This document shows, piece after piece, positions 46,031 to 54,819 of a stretch of 64,000 nt of DNA (position 1 is its first letter; the number at the start of each line of letters is the position of its first letter). The stretch comes from Proteiniclasticum ruminis (lineage in GTDB: Bacteria > Bacillota > Clostridia > Clostridiales > Clostridiaceae): NCBI RefSeq assembly GCF_900115135.1, contig NZ_FOVK01000001.1, positions 682,001-746,000 of the forward strand, given 5' to 3'. Below the pieces are notes generated by a model, which searched no databases, was not told the origin of the DNA, and saw nothing but the letters and a program-made list of their open reading frames with translations. The position numbers were made by a program, and so were the translations under genes.

Positions 46031-46072
46031 ACCTTTTCTTCATAGTCCCAAACATAAATTATACCATTAACC

Positions 46073-47098
46073 TCAGTAGATGACAATTTTGGGCACAAAT
46101 ATCTGATTGAAGAGGATTATCGCATAATCATCCGTCATTCCAGCGATATAGTCTGCTACAGCACGCTCTTTCCCCTCTTCTTCAGCAATTTTCTGATATA
46201 GTTCAGGCATTTCCTCAATTTTCTTCAGATAATAATCATAAAGCTGTCCTAGGAGAAATTTAGCCTTATCTCTCTCTTCTTTCAAGTGCTCTCCATTATA
46301 AATATTCTTAAAGAGAAACGACCTAAGACCATAGAGTGCATGAAAGATGTCTTCAGGCAGAGCTACTGTAAACTCCCCTTTAGAGATGTTCCTATTGGTC
46401 TCATCCACCAACATACGTACCAGAGTATCTATTCTTTTGCTGTGGGTGTAACCCAAAACCTCAATATGCTCCTTTGGTAAGTCTGTGACATTCAATAGAC
46501 CGGCACGGATTGAGTCATCAATATCATGGTTGACATAAGCTATTTTATCAGCGAATCGAGCGATTTGGCCCTCGATTGTACTGCTGGTTTCTCCTGACTT
46601 CAAGCCACTATGATGCAGTACTCCATCCAACACCTCGAAGGTAATATTCAAACCCTTTCCATCTTTCTCCAGTTTCTTTAAAACGCGCACGGACTGCTCG
46701 TTATGCCTGAATCCCCCAGGCAGTCTTTCATTCAGCACTTCTTCGCCATTATGAGCAAATGCTACATGGCCAAGATCATGTCCTAAGGTTATAGCTTCCA
46801 CCAAATCCTCATTCACCGCAATGCCTCGCGCAATAGTTCTCGCTATCTGTGAGACCTCCAGTGTATGAGTTAGTCTCGTACGATAATGATCACCAGTGGT
46901 TTTGATGTATACTTGAGTCTTATGTTTTAATCTTCGAAAGGATTTTGAATGTATAATCCTATCTCGATCATGCATAAAACACGTCCGATAAGAGTCCAAC
47001 TCTTCTTCCACTTCTCTTCCTCTTGAATCTTTGGAGAAACAAGCCTCTTTAATCAACGTCAGTTCTTCATTCCGTTCTATTCTCTCTCGAATACTCAA
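46073..47098 (-). CDS. dgt: dGTP triphosphohydrolase-like HD protein
   Basis: Cleaves dNTPs to deoxynucleosides and triphosphate, or is a close relative of that group. The 341 residues contain [33 protein letters not shown]-type sequence (in parts: [20 protein letters not shown]) and the HD metal motif [17 protein letters not shown] near 107-120. The start is TTG at 47098 after GGAGGTGGG. It precedes dnaG-rpoD, a conserved clostridial order. Confidence 0.9.
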   Translation of the reverse strand: MSIRERIERNEELTLIKEACFSKDSRGREVEEELDSYRTCFMHDRDRIIHSKSFRRLKHKTQVYIKTTGDHYRTRLTHTLEVSQIARTIARGIAVNEDLVEAITLGHDLGHVAFAHNGEEVLNERLPGGFRHNEQSVRVLKKLEKDGKGLNITFEVLDGVLHHSGLKSGETSSTIEGQIARFADKIAYVNHDIDDSIRAGLLNVTDLPKEHIEVLGYTHSKRIDTLVRMLVDETNRNISKGEFTVALPEDIFHALYGLRSFLFKNIYNGEHLKEERDKAKFLLGQLYDYYLKKIEEMPELYQKIAEEEGKERAVADYIAGMTDDYAIILFNQIFVPKIVIY

Positions 47099-47228
47099 TA
47101 TCCCACCTCCTATATTGTATTATTCTACAAAAATCCTTTGAATCCTTTATTTGGATTTGAGAGATATTCATATATAATCATTATCCTCCTATGTGTTTTT
47201 ACCCATTCATTGATTTCATATATAAATA

Positions 47229-47257
47229 AAAAAACTTGCTGCAAAGCAGCAAGTTTT
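47229..47257 (-). terminator. Terminator of the opp unit
   Basis: A 12-bp perfect stem (47231-47242 with 47246-47257), three-base loop, followed on the minus strand by TTTTTATT. Confidence 0.87.
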
Positions 47258-47263
47258 GTGTAC

Positions 47264-47440
47264 TTAGTAAAACATAATCCAAGTCAGGAGGGCAAAGAAA
47301 GCATAGAAACCGACAACAATTGGGAACAGATAGGTAGCCATGGCAAACGCCATTGCCATCAGATCGCCTCTTTCAAGCTTTACATCTGCTTCCATATCGG
47401 GTTCCACATCATCAAATCGATGTTTCCCAAAAATCTGCAT
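47264..47440 (-). CDS. 58-residue membrane protein at the end of the opp operon
   Basis: A small gene with ATG at 47440 eight bases after GGAGGG. The N-terminal half is charged (FGKHRFDDVEPDMEADVKLERGD, in parts), the C-terminal half is one hydrophobic span (about 30-56) ending WIMFY. It begins 38 bases after the oppF stop and ends just before the opp terminator, so it is co-transcribed with the transporter. I do not recognise the family; a small accessory subunit of the transporter is possible. The frame runs 21 codons further upstream, over the oppF stop, without a ribosome site. Confidence 0.75.
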   Translation of the reverse strand: MQIFGKHRFDDVEPDMEADVKLERGDLMAMAFAMATYLFPIVVGFYAFFALLTWIMFY

Positions 47441-47478
47441 TAAATTATCCCTCCTTTTTAACCTATGAGTTACAAATA

Positions 47479-48486
47479 TTATATTTCGCCTGCGAAGTGA
47501 CAAGCTACAAAATGATTCGGATGCTTCACTGGATTAAACTCTCTTAGTATTGGAATCTGCTCTTTACAGATATCCTTTGCATAAGGACATCTTGTGTGGA
47601 ACTTACATCCTGGTGGAGTATTTACATTACTTGGCAGTTCTCCAATGATTGGCTCCATCTTTCTCAGATGTGTTGGATCTGGAACAGGAATCGCAGCCAA
47701 AAGCGCTCTTGTATATGGGTGAGTAGGTTGATCATATAGTTCATGCTTACCAGCCAGTTCAACCAAAGAACCTAAATACATAACTCCAATTCTATCACTG
47801 ATGTGTTTTACAACACTAAGGTCATGGGAGATAAAGAGATAAGATAGTCCCATTCTTTCCTGAAGATCCATCATCAGATTCAGAATCTGTGATTGAATCG
47901 ACACGTCAAGAGCGGAAACTGGCTCATCAGCCACAATAAAATCAGGATTCAAAGCAAGTGCTCTCGCAATTCCAATTCTTTGTCTTTGTCCACCAGAGAA
48001 CTGATGAGGATATCTATAGATGTGATATGGTGAAAGACCACACATCTCGATAATCTCCATTACTCTGTTTTTATATTCTTCTCCAGGCTTAACAAGATTA
48101 TGGGAAAGTAATGATTCACCCACAATATTACTTACATTAAGTCTTGGGTTCAGGGAGCTGTATGGATCCTGGAAAATCAGCTGCATTTCACGTCTTAGTG
48201 ATTTCAGCTGCGCTCCCTTCAGTGATGCAATATCACCATCAATGGCTTTACCATGATAGATGATCTGCCCATCTGTTGGGTCATATAATCTTACGATGGT
48301 TCGTCCAAGGGTAGATTTTCCGCACCCTGACTCTCCTACGAGACCAATGGTCTCCCCTTCATTTAGTTTGAAGGTTACACCATCTACAGCCTTGATAAAA
48401 GACTTTTTACCAAAAGCACCAGATTTCACTGGGAAATATTTTTTAATATCATTTACTTCAAGCAATACTCTATTATTATCGTTCAT
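47479..48486 (-). CDS. oppF: Oligopeptide ABC importer ATPase OppF
   Basis: One of two ATPases of the peptide importer. The 335 residues have Walker [10 protein letters not shown], signature [15 protein letters not shown], Walker [13 protein letters not shown] and H-loop ISHDLSVV, then the oligopeptide-type C-terminal extension with cysteines ([16 protein letters not shown]) that in this family can bind an Fe-S cluster. Nine bases after oppD. Confidence 0.95.
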   Translation of the reverse strand: MNDNNRVLLEVNDIKKYFPVKSGAFGKKSFIKAVDGVTFKLNEGETIGLVGESGCGKSTLGRTIVRLYDPTDGQIIYHGKAIDGDIASLKGAQLKSLRREMQLIFQDPYSSLNPRLNVSNIVGESLLSHNLVKPGEEYKNRVMEIIEMCGLSPYHIYRYPHQFSGGQRQRIGIARALALNPDFIVADEPVSALDVSIQSQILNLMMDLQERMGLSYLFISHDLSVVKHISDRIGVMYLGSLVELAGKHELYDQPTHPYTRALLAAIPVPDPTHLRKMEPIIGELPSNVNTPPGCKFHTRCPYAKDICKEQIPILREFNPVKHPNHFVACHFAGEI

Positions 48487-48495
48487 ATTTCCCTC

Positions 48496-49479
48496 CTACT
48501 TATCTTCGTACAAGAAGCATTTAACCTGATGCGTCTCGCCGTTTTTCTCTTTGTCTATGAAATATACTCCAGGTTCTTCCTGCCAGCATTTATCCATAGC
48601 AAACTTACATCTTGGAGCAAAATAACAACCCTTTGGAAGCTCCATTGGATTAGGAACTACACCCTCAATACTATTCAGTCTCTTCTTCTCTGACTTAAGA
48701 TCTGGAATGGATTCCAGAAGTCCTTGAGTGTATGGATGCTTTGGATTCCCATAAAGTTCTTTTACTTCTGCAGATTCTACTACTTTACCAGAGTACATTA
48801 CAATAACATCATCAGCCATCTGCGCTACAACTCCAAGGTCGTGTGTGATCAGCATGATTGCGGTATTGGTCTTCTCCTTAAGATCGTTCATCAAAGACAG
48901 AATCTGTGCCTGAATGGTTACATCAAGCGCAGTAGTAGGTTCATCCGCAATCAGAACCTTAGGATCGCAGGCAAGGGCCATAGCGATCATTGCTCTTTGT
49001 CTCATACCACCAGAGAGCTGGTGAGGATAATCATAAACTACACGCTCTGCTCTAGGAATACCAACAAGTTTCAGCATATTTACTGCCTTGTCATGGGCTT
49101 CCTGTTTACTTAAATCCTGATGAAGTTTGATCGATTCAATAATCTGATCTCCAATTCTAAAAACAGGGTTTAAGGAAGTCATTGGTTCCTGGAAAATCAT
49201 AGAAATTTCATTTCCTCTGATTTTTCTCATTTCTTCTACAGGAAGCTGTACGATATCTTTATCCCCATACATAATGCTTCCTTCAACAATCTTACCATTC
49301 TTATCAATGAGCTTAAGAATACTCATGGAGGTAATGCTCTTTCCGCAACCGGATTCACCAACAATACCTAGAGTTTTCCCTTCATACAAATCAAAATTAA
49401 CACCATCTACAGCCTTAACAACACCCTTATCTGTGAAGAAGTGTGTCTTAAGGTTTCTTACTTCTAATACTTTCTTCAT
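48496..49479 (-). CDS. oppD: Oligopeptide ABC importer ATPase OppD
   Basis: Second ATPase of the importer, about 327 residues: Walker [10 protein letters not shown], signature [15 protein letters not shown], Walker [14 protein letters not shown], and the C-terminal cysteine segment [19 protein letters not shown] use the ATG at 49479, six bases after TAGGG; a TTG two codons earlier is the start of the open frame. It lies eight bases after oppC. Confidence 0.95.
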   Translation of the reverse strand: MKKVLEVRNLKTHFFTDKGVVKAVDGVNFDLYEGKTLGIVGESGCGKSITSMSILKLIDKNGKIVEGSIMYGDKDIVQLPVEEMRKIRGNEISMIFQEPMTSLNPVFRIGDQIIESIKLHQDLSKQEAHDKAVNMLKLVGIPRAERVVYDYPHQLSGGMRQRAMIAMALACDPKVLIADEPTTALDVTIQAQILSLMNDLKEKTNTAIMLITHDLGVVAQMADDVIVMYSGKVVESAEVKELYGNPKHPYTQGLLESIPDLKSEKKRLNSIEGVVPNPMELPKGCYFAPRCKFAMDKCWQEEPGVYFIDKEKNGETHQVKCFLYEDK

Positions 49480-49487
49480 AATCAACC

Positions 49488-50399
49488 CTACCTAATTTCC
49501 TTTGGATCAAAAGCATCTCTCAGCCCTTCACCAAGCAGATTTATACTCAACACAGTCAACATAATCATTACACCGGGTGGTACCCAAAGCCATTGCATAT
49601 TTCTGAAAACATCTGAGTTTCTGGCTCTTTCAATCATATTACCCCATGTTGGTGTTGGAGGTGTTACTCCAAGACCCAGGTAAGATAAGCTCGCCTCCGT
49701 AAGAATCGCACCAGCCATTCCAAGAGTTGCGCTTACAATTATATATGCGTATGTATTTGGAAGAAGATGTTTAGCAATTCTGGATCTAGTGGAAAGTCCC
49801 AGGATCTCAGTTGCTTGCATAAACTCCTGCTCTCTCAGAGATAGAATCTGGCCTCTTACCATTCTAGCAAGTCCTGGCCAGCTTAAAATACCAATGAGGA
49901 ACATAACTAAGTACATCTTATATTTTGAGTCAACCCACATAAGTGCACCAGAGATGGTAATAACGGTTGGTGTAAACGGAATGGAGTAAACAATTTCTGC
50001 AAATCTCATAAGAATATTGTCAACAACTCCACCATAATAACCAGCAACACCACCAACAATAGCTCCAATGAGCACGGTGAATCCGGCTGCGATTAACCCA
50101 ACCATGATTGAAGTTCTGCCGCCTAGGAACAGTCTTGTAAATATATCTCTTCCCTGTTCGTCCGTACCTAGCCAATATTTACCAGATGGAGGCAATTTCT
50201 TGTCATCCAGTATAAAATCATTCAATTCAAACTTAGAAAATATCGGTACAAAAATGACAGCCAGCAATATTAGTATAAATAATACTGCTCCGAACATAGC
50301 TGTTTTATTCTTCTTAAATCTACCCCAGGCAATCATCCATGGTCCTACGATATTGGCAGCTTGGGTAGTTTTCTCATAGTTTTTCTTATTGTCTTCCAT
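49488..50399 (-). CDS. oppC: Oligopeptide ABC importer permease OppC
   Basis: Inner-membrane permease of 303 residues with an N-terminal OppC_N segment (about 25-75), then five more spans. The EAA coupling motif region reads EQEFMQATEILGLSTRSRIAKHLLPN (in parts: FMQATEILGL, SRIAKHLLPN). Between oppB and oppD. Confidence 0.95.
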   Translation of the reverse strand: MEDNKKNYEKTTQAANIVGPWMIAWGRFKKNKTAMFGAVLFILILLAVIFVPIFSKFELNDFILDDKKLPPSGKYWLGTDEQGRDIFTRLFLGGRTSIMVGLIAAGFTVLIGAIVGGVAGYYGGVVDNILMRFAEIVYSIPFTPTVITISGALMWVDSKYKMYLVMFLIGILSWPGLARMVRGQILSLREQEFMQATEILGLSTRSRIAKHLLPNTYAYIIVSATLGMAGAILTEASLSYLGLGVTPPTPTWGNMIERARNSDVFRNMQWLWVPPGVMIMLTVLSINLLGEGLRDAFDPKEIR

Positions 50400-50410
50400 A
50401 ATAAACCCTC

Positions 50411-51388
50411 CTAACTAACCTTTACTCTAGGATCCACCAGTGCATAACTGATATCAGCCAGCAGGTTTCCTGCGAGCATGAGCACTGCGTAGAAAATATT
50501 GATTGCCATAACTAATGAAGTATCTTGTTTAAAAATCGCTTCATGAAGGGTATTTCCGATTCCTGGCCATTTAAAAATGGTTTCGAGAATCAGAGAACCA
50601 CCAAATAATGAAGGAATATAGCTACCAAGCAATGTAACAATCGGTAAAAGAGCATTTCTAAATGCATGCTTGTAAATAACAACTTTCTCAGAAAGTCCTT
50701 TAGATCTTGCGGTTCTGATGTAGTCCTGATTAATTACTTCAAGTACAGCATTTCTCACATATCTTGTCAAACTAGCAAGAGAAGAAATAACAAGTACGAT
50801 CAGAGGCATAATCATGTGTCTGCCTACGTCAACAATTTCTGCCCACAAACTTGGATATCCACGAACAACCATCAATGGATCTCTCATAAGTGTAAGTGGT
50901 AATCCTGCTGGTATACCTACAAAGAAAATCAGAATCATCGCAAAGAAGAAGGAAGGCATGGAAACACCAATTAGGGAAAACACCGTCCAAAAATTATCGA
51001 AATTGCTGTATTTATTTACTGCAGACTTAATACCAACTGGTATTGAAATCGCAAAAGCAAAAATCATCCCTATAAAGTTGATCAAGAAAGTATTCCAAAC
51101 ACTCTCTCCAATGATATCTTTAACTGGTGCTCTTTTCAGAATCGATTTTCCGAAGTCTCCGCTAAGAGTTCTTCCCATCCAGTTCATATATCTTTCTACA
51201 ATATTTCCATTTAATCCAAGCTGTTCTTTTAACGCTTGTTGCTGCTCTGCAGTAACACCTGATCCAACACCCAAATAGGCTTGGACAGCATCACCTGGCA
51301 TAAGCTCCATAATTCCGTAGATGACCATGGAAATCACGATCATAACAGGAATCAGGTGCAGCAATCTCCTTGCTATATATTTTAACAT
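50411..51388 (-). CDS. oppB: Oligopeptide ABC importer permease OppB
   Basis: Partner permease of about 325 residues with six spans and the family start MLKYIARRLLHLIPVMIVIS; the coupling loop is DYIRTARSKGLSEKVVIYKHAFRN (parts: YIRTARSKGL, YKHAFRNALLP). ATG at 51388 follows GGGGAG by seven bases; the frame opens five codons earlier. 91 bases separate it from oppA, with a hairpin in between. Confidence 0.95.
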   Translation of the reverse strand: MLKYIARRLLHLIPVMIVISMVIYGIMELMPGDAVQAYLGVGSGVTAEQQQALKEQLGLNGNIVERYMNWMGRTLSGDFGKSILKRAPVKDIIGESVWNTFLINFIGMIFAFAISIPVGIKSAVNKYSNFDNFWTVFSLIGVSMPSFFFAMILIFFVGIPAGLPLTLMRDPLMVVRGYPSLWAEIVDVGRHMIMPLIVLVISSLASLTRYVRNAVLEVINQDYIRTARSKGLSEKVVIYKHAFRNALLPIVTLLGSYIPSLFGGSLILETIFKWPGIGNTLHEAIFKQDTSLVMAINIFYAVLMLAGNLLADISYALVDPRVKVS

Positions 51389-51428
51389 TGTTTCACTCCC
51401 CATAGCTCCTATATATTTTTGTAGTAGA

Positions 51429-51453
51429 AAGGCAGTCTGAAACAGACTGCCTT
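51429..51453 (-). terminator. Hairpin between oppA and oppB
   Basis: An 11-bp perfect stem (51429-51439 with 51443-51453) with a three-base loop. Weak T-run; probably a partial terminator or RNA stabiliser that lets the binding protein be made in excess of the membrane parts. Confidence 0.65.
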
Positions 51454-51479
51454 AAAACTTCTCAAATTAGAATATTATT

Positions 51480-53231
51480 CTATTCTTCGATGTAAGCATC
51501 TCTAACAGCCTTTACCCAACCATACAGGGAGCTGGTGTTAAAGTTCTTAACCTTTGAATTGTAAAGGTCAAAGTAAGTGTTTGCATAAACAACAATCTTT
51601 GGCATTTCTTCGTTCAGAATCTTTACAACTTCAGCATAAAGTGGCTTAGCTTCTTCTGGATCCATAATCTTTCTAGCTTCATCAAGAAGTCTGTCAACTT
51701 CAGCATTCTTGTATCTGGAAGTGTTGTCCTTACCTGAACCTACATCATTTGAGTGGAACTCAGAGTAGATGGAGTCTGGGTCAGCACTTGTGATGGATGT
51801 TGCAAGGAAGAACAGGCTCCACTTGTCAACGTTCGCATCTGAGTTGTAGATTACATAGTCAAGAATGGTGTTGAATTCGAGGTAAGAAATATTCAGCTTT
51901 ACGCCAAGTTCCTGACCCCAAGCCTTTTCCCACATTGGGATAAGTGTAGCAAGAATGTCATGTTCTGGCATAGCTGCGATATTCAGCTCCAGAAGTTTTC
52001 CATCCTTAGCTCTGATTCCGTCTGCTCCAGCTACCCAGCCAGCTTCATCCAGAATGGACTTAGCCTTTTCGATATCATAGGAGTAGTCAATCAGGGAGCT
52101 AACAAGTTCATCGCTCATAACCCAAGAAATCTGGGAGAATGGATGATTCTGTGTTGTAGCAAGTACCATACCTGAATCAGGATCCTTGTAGTAGCTGTTT
52201 ACGAAGGACTCTGTGTCAAATGCATATGCAAGAGCCTGTCTTACAGCAACTTCAGCTGTTGGTCCAGCTTCTGTGTTGAAGTTTACATAACCGTAACCGG
52301 ATCTTGGATATTCGTTGATGGAGTATCCGCCATCTCTAGCTTCCTTGATCTTAGCAGGTTCGATAACGCCAGCAAGAAGGTCAACTTCACCGTTCATCAG
52401 CTGAACGATATCTGTGGACTGGTCTACGAACTGAAGAAGGATTTCTTTAATCATGTAGCCTTCACCAGTATACTTGTCATTTCTTGTCAGGTAGATAAAC
52501 TGAGCTTCAGTAAAGTTGTCAAGTACGTATGGTCCTGATCCAACAGGAGTAGCGGACTTTTCTTCAACTGGAGTAGTATTCTTGTATGTTACACCTTCAC
52601 CATAGTAGTGTTCTGGCATAATAGCAAATGTTGTGTTAGCAAAGTTTGTTCTCTTGCCTTCAGCAAAAGTAAATGTAACTTTGTAGTCTCCATCAGCAAC
52701 AACACCTGGGAATTCTTCTGATTCACCAGCTGCATAAGCTTCATAACCTTCAAGGTCCTTAACTACTGAACCGTATCTTCCAGTATAGGAAGGGTCAGAG
52801 ATCAGCTTGTAGGTCCAAACAACGTCACTAGCTGTTAATGGTTCTCCGTCAGAGAAAACAACGTCTTCTCTTAAGTTAAAGGTAATAACCTTACCATCTG
52901 GAGAAATATCCCAATCTTTAGCAACAACAGGAATGTATTCATCCCCTTCGAAGTTAAGTGTAGCAAGTCCCTGGAACACAAGATCTACTACATATCCGTC
53001 ATAGGATGAGGAGTAGTATGCTGGGTTAAAGTTACCTGATGCTTCGGTGATACCAACCTTCAATGTACCGGATGGTTCATTGGATGGTTCTTCTGGTGTT
53101 TCACCTGGAGTTTCGGTGCCTGGAGTTTCCCCTGGTGTCTCAGGAGTCTCTTCTTTAGGACTGCAAGCGGTAAATACAACTGACATAACCAGTGTAAGTG
53201 CTAACAGTAAGCCTATTCTCTTTTTTGTCAT
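51480..53231 (-). CDS. oppA: Oligopeptide-binding lipoprotein OppA (family 5)
   Basis: Extracellular peptide receptor of 583 residues. The lipobox VFTAC puts the lipid-modified cysteine at residue 23; a Thr/Pro/Glu repeat linker (about 27-57) follows, then the SBP family 5 domain, with WTYKLISDPSYTG and FTEAQFIYLTRNDKY among typical segments. First gene of oppABCDF, with a good promoter upstream. Confidence 0.94.
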   Translation of the reverse strand: MTKKRIGLLLALTLVMSVVFTACSPKEETPETPGETPGTETPGETPEEPSNEPSGTLKVGITEASGNFNPAYYSSSYDGYVVDLVFQGLATLNFEGDEYIPVVAKDWDISPDGKVITFNLREDVVFSDGEPLTASDVVWTYKLISDPSYTGRYGSVVKDLEGYEAYAAGESEEFPGVVADGDYKVTFTFAEGKRTNFANTTFAIMPEHYYGEGVTYKNTTPVEEKSATPVGSGPYVLDNFTEAQFIYLTRNDKYTGEGYMIKEILLQFVDQSTDIVQLMNGEVDLLAGVIEPAKIKEARDGGYSINEYPRSGYGYVNFNTEAGPTAEVAVRQALAYAFDTESFVNSYYKDPDSGMVLATTQNHPFSQISWVMSDELVSSLIDYSYDIEKAKSILDEAGWVAGADGIRAKDGKLLELNIAAMPEHDILATLIPMWEKAWGQELGVKLNISYLEFNTILDYVIYNSDANVDKWSLFFLATSITSADPDSIYSEFHSNDVGSGKDNTSRYKNAEVDRLLDEARKIMDPEEAKPLYAEVVKILNEEMPKIVVYANTYFDLYNSKVKNFNTSSLYGWVKAVRDAYIEE

Positions 53232-53333
53232 TCTTTCTTCCTCCTTGAATAATCTTTTATTTTAAGCTGATGTCGCCAGCAGCTAAAAACCGAACAATGT
53301 GTAATTGAGAATGTGTTGCTTAAGATATTACTC

Positions 53334-53362
53334 ATTTTATTATAAAACGTACAATTTATCAA
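53334..53362 (-). promoter_or_regulatory. Sigma-A promoter of the opp operon
   Basis: On the minus strand TTGATA and TAAAAT are 17 bases apart, about 100 bases before oppA. Confidence 0.6.
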
Positions 53363-53920
53363 CTAATTTTTAATAAAAGTTCATAATCTCTGATTTTTGA
53401 GTCAAAAATAGAACGTTTTCTTAATCAATTTATCAGTAAAGAAGTTAAAAGGAACATTCTTACTGAAAATAAGCCAATAAATAGTGTGCTTTTTTAACAA
53501 ATCATAATTCAACTTATTAGGCATAATTATTTACTTTTCAAATAACGAGAGCTTGATCCGGTGAGATTTTACCAGTTATTAGCATTTTCAATAATGTAAT
53601 AAACAGAATTAAAAATCATCAATCAATAAAGCTTAGTCCTATTTTACCACAACATATGGAAAACAGAAACTTTTTGTTTATACTATATTCATAATCTGAC
53701 AGATTTCACGGATTCTGTATTGGTTGTTTATTGCTATTTCTATCACTTACACTGCTTACATCCATGTAATTTGATAACTTTTGTATCTGTTCACTGGTAA
53801 TCTTGTTAATTAAAGAGATTTTAATTTTTTTTTGAACTTATTATAGGATAATAGATACCATATTATACATATTATGCAAAAAAAATCATAAGTATTCAAA
53901 TACAGATTTAAAAATTTGTA
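53363..53920. other. AT-rich intergenic region between divergent opp and the DUF1294 gene
   Basis: About 560 bases without a credible gene. I see no T-box, CodY-like or riboswitch pattern I could support by eye. Confidence 0.55.
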
Positions 53921-53935
53921 TTTCAGGAGGTCACT

Positions 53936-54205
53936 ATGCTCTATTTAAATGTTTACATGCTGTTAATAAATACCGTTGGTTTCTATTTTATGTTATTTGA
54001 CAAGCAATCATCACGAAAATCAAAACGAAGGATTCCAGAAAAAGTATTGTTCACTTTCGCATTCCTTGGAGGAAGTGCCGGAGTCTTTCTTGGAATGTTG
54101 TTTTTCAGACATAAAACCAAACACGTTATGTTCACTTTACTCATTCCTTCACTGACAGCAGCCCAGATAATCGCATATTTCTTTATAAGAAATTACCTAG
54201 TTTAA
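53936..54205 (+). CDS. DUF1294 membrane protein
   Basis: An 89-residue protein of the DUF1294 family (PF06961), common small membrane proteins of unknown role. Three hydrophobic spans are separated by a basic loop: YFMLFDKQSSRKSKRRIPEKVL carries the DK..A/S..RIPE family signature, followed by LGGSAGVFLGMLFFRHKTKH. ATG follows CAGGAGG. No operon partner. Confidence 0.9.
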   Translation: MLYLNVYMLLINTVGFYFMLFDKQSSRKSKRRIPEKVLFTFAFLGGSAGVFLGMLFFRHKTKHVMFTLLIPSLTAAQIIAYFFIRNYLV

Positions 54206-54238
54206 TATACATCCCATACGAAAAAAAGAATTTATGTA

Positions 54239-54287
54239 ATGTAAACGTTTCCTGTTAATTTCATGAATTCATCATGTAAATGTTTAC
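54239..54287. promoter_or_regulatory. Two cre-like boxes without an obvious target gene
   Basis: ATGTAAACGTTTCCT (54239-54253) fits the catabolite-response consensus WTGNAANCGNWNNCW at every fixed position. A second box, GTAAATGTTTAC (54276-54287), is an imperfect palindrome of the same type, one turn-multiple away. The nearest downstream gene on the plus strand is absent; DUF1294 ends before it and ppdK converges from the other side. Confidence 0.4.
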
Positions 54288-54305
54288 TTATACTAATTCT
54301 ATTCA

Positions 54306-54349
54306 TTATGGAGGTTTTATCTCTATCTCAATCACTTGAACCTCCATAA
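54306..54349. other. Inverted repeat, hairpin with 22-base loop
   Basis: TTATGGAGGTT (54306-54316) pairs perfectly with AACCTCCATAA (54339-54349). It follows the two cre-like boxes; it may be part of a small RNA or a relic. Confidence 0.4.
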
Positions 54350-54737
54350 GTTCAGCAGAAGCCAAGCAGTTGTTATAGTGGTTCTAATTATAGCGTTTCA
54401 CCTTAATAAAAGCATAAACTCACAATAAATATCACGTTAACGTATCTTAAGTAAACCACACAACAGATTTTGATCCTCTCTGTTCAACTAGTATGGTCTC
54501 TCTATTCTATACTTCATATTATCGCAAATCATAGTGATAACTCGAAGTCACTTATTTATCACGCGCTGCTATTTACATACAAAACAAGAATTCCGCAGTT
54601 CTAGCGGCTAATTTCACTTAGGTAGAATTTCTTTATCCACATGATTCTGTGAAAGCATCGCTTCAGGTATCGCCTGATTTTCCAAAGGGTTCTGATGTTA
54701 TGACGGATCATATGATCTGCTCAGAGCAACCAAATAG
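54350..54737. other. Intergenic region without a visible gene
   Basis: About 390 bases between the hairpin and the ppdK terminator. Base composition is less AT-rich than other gaps here, but all frames are broken by stops. Confidence 0.5.
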
Positions 54738-54784
54738 AAAAGAGGACATTACAGCTGTCGTCACAGCCATAATATCCTCTTTTT
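54738..54784 (-). terminator. Terminator of ppdK
   Basis: AAAAGAGGA (54738-54746) pairs with TCCTCTTTT (54775-54783), with an inner GCTGT/ACAGC stem; on the minus strand a T-run follows. Confidence 0.82.
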
Positions 54785-54819
54785 GATTAGGTTCAGTGAT
54801 ACATATCACCAAATGAATA

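Noticed and set aside
53232-53935. T-box or other riboswitch upstream of oppA
   Set aside because: No T-box sequence or specifier-like stem could be seen; only a plain sigma-A promoter is supported.
54308-54349. A 13-codon frame (MEVLSLSQSLEPP) within the hairpin at 54306-54349
   Set aside because: No ribosome site, and the frame is just the two arms of the inverted repeat read through.
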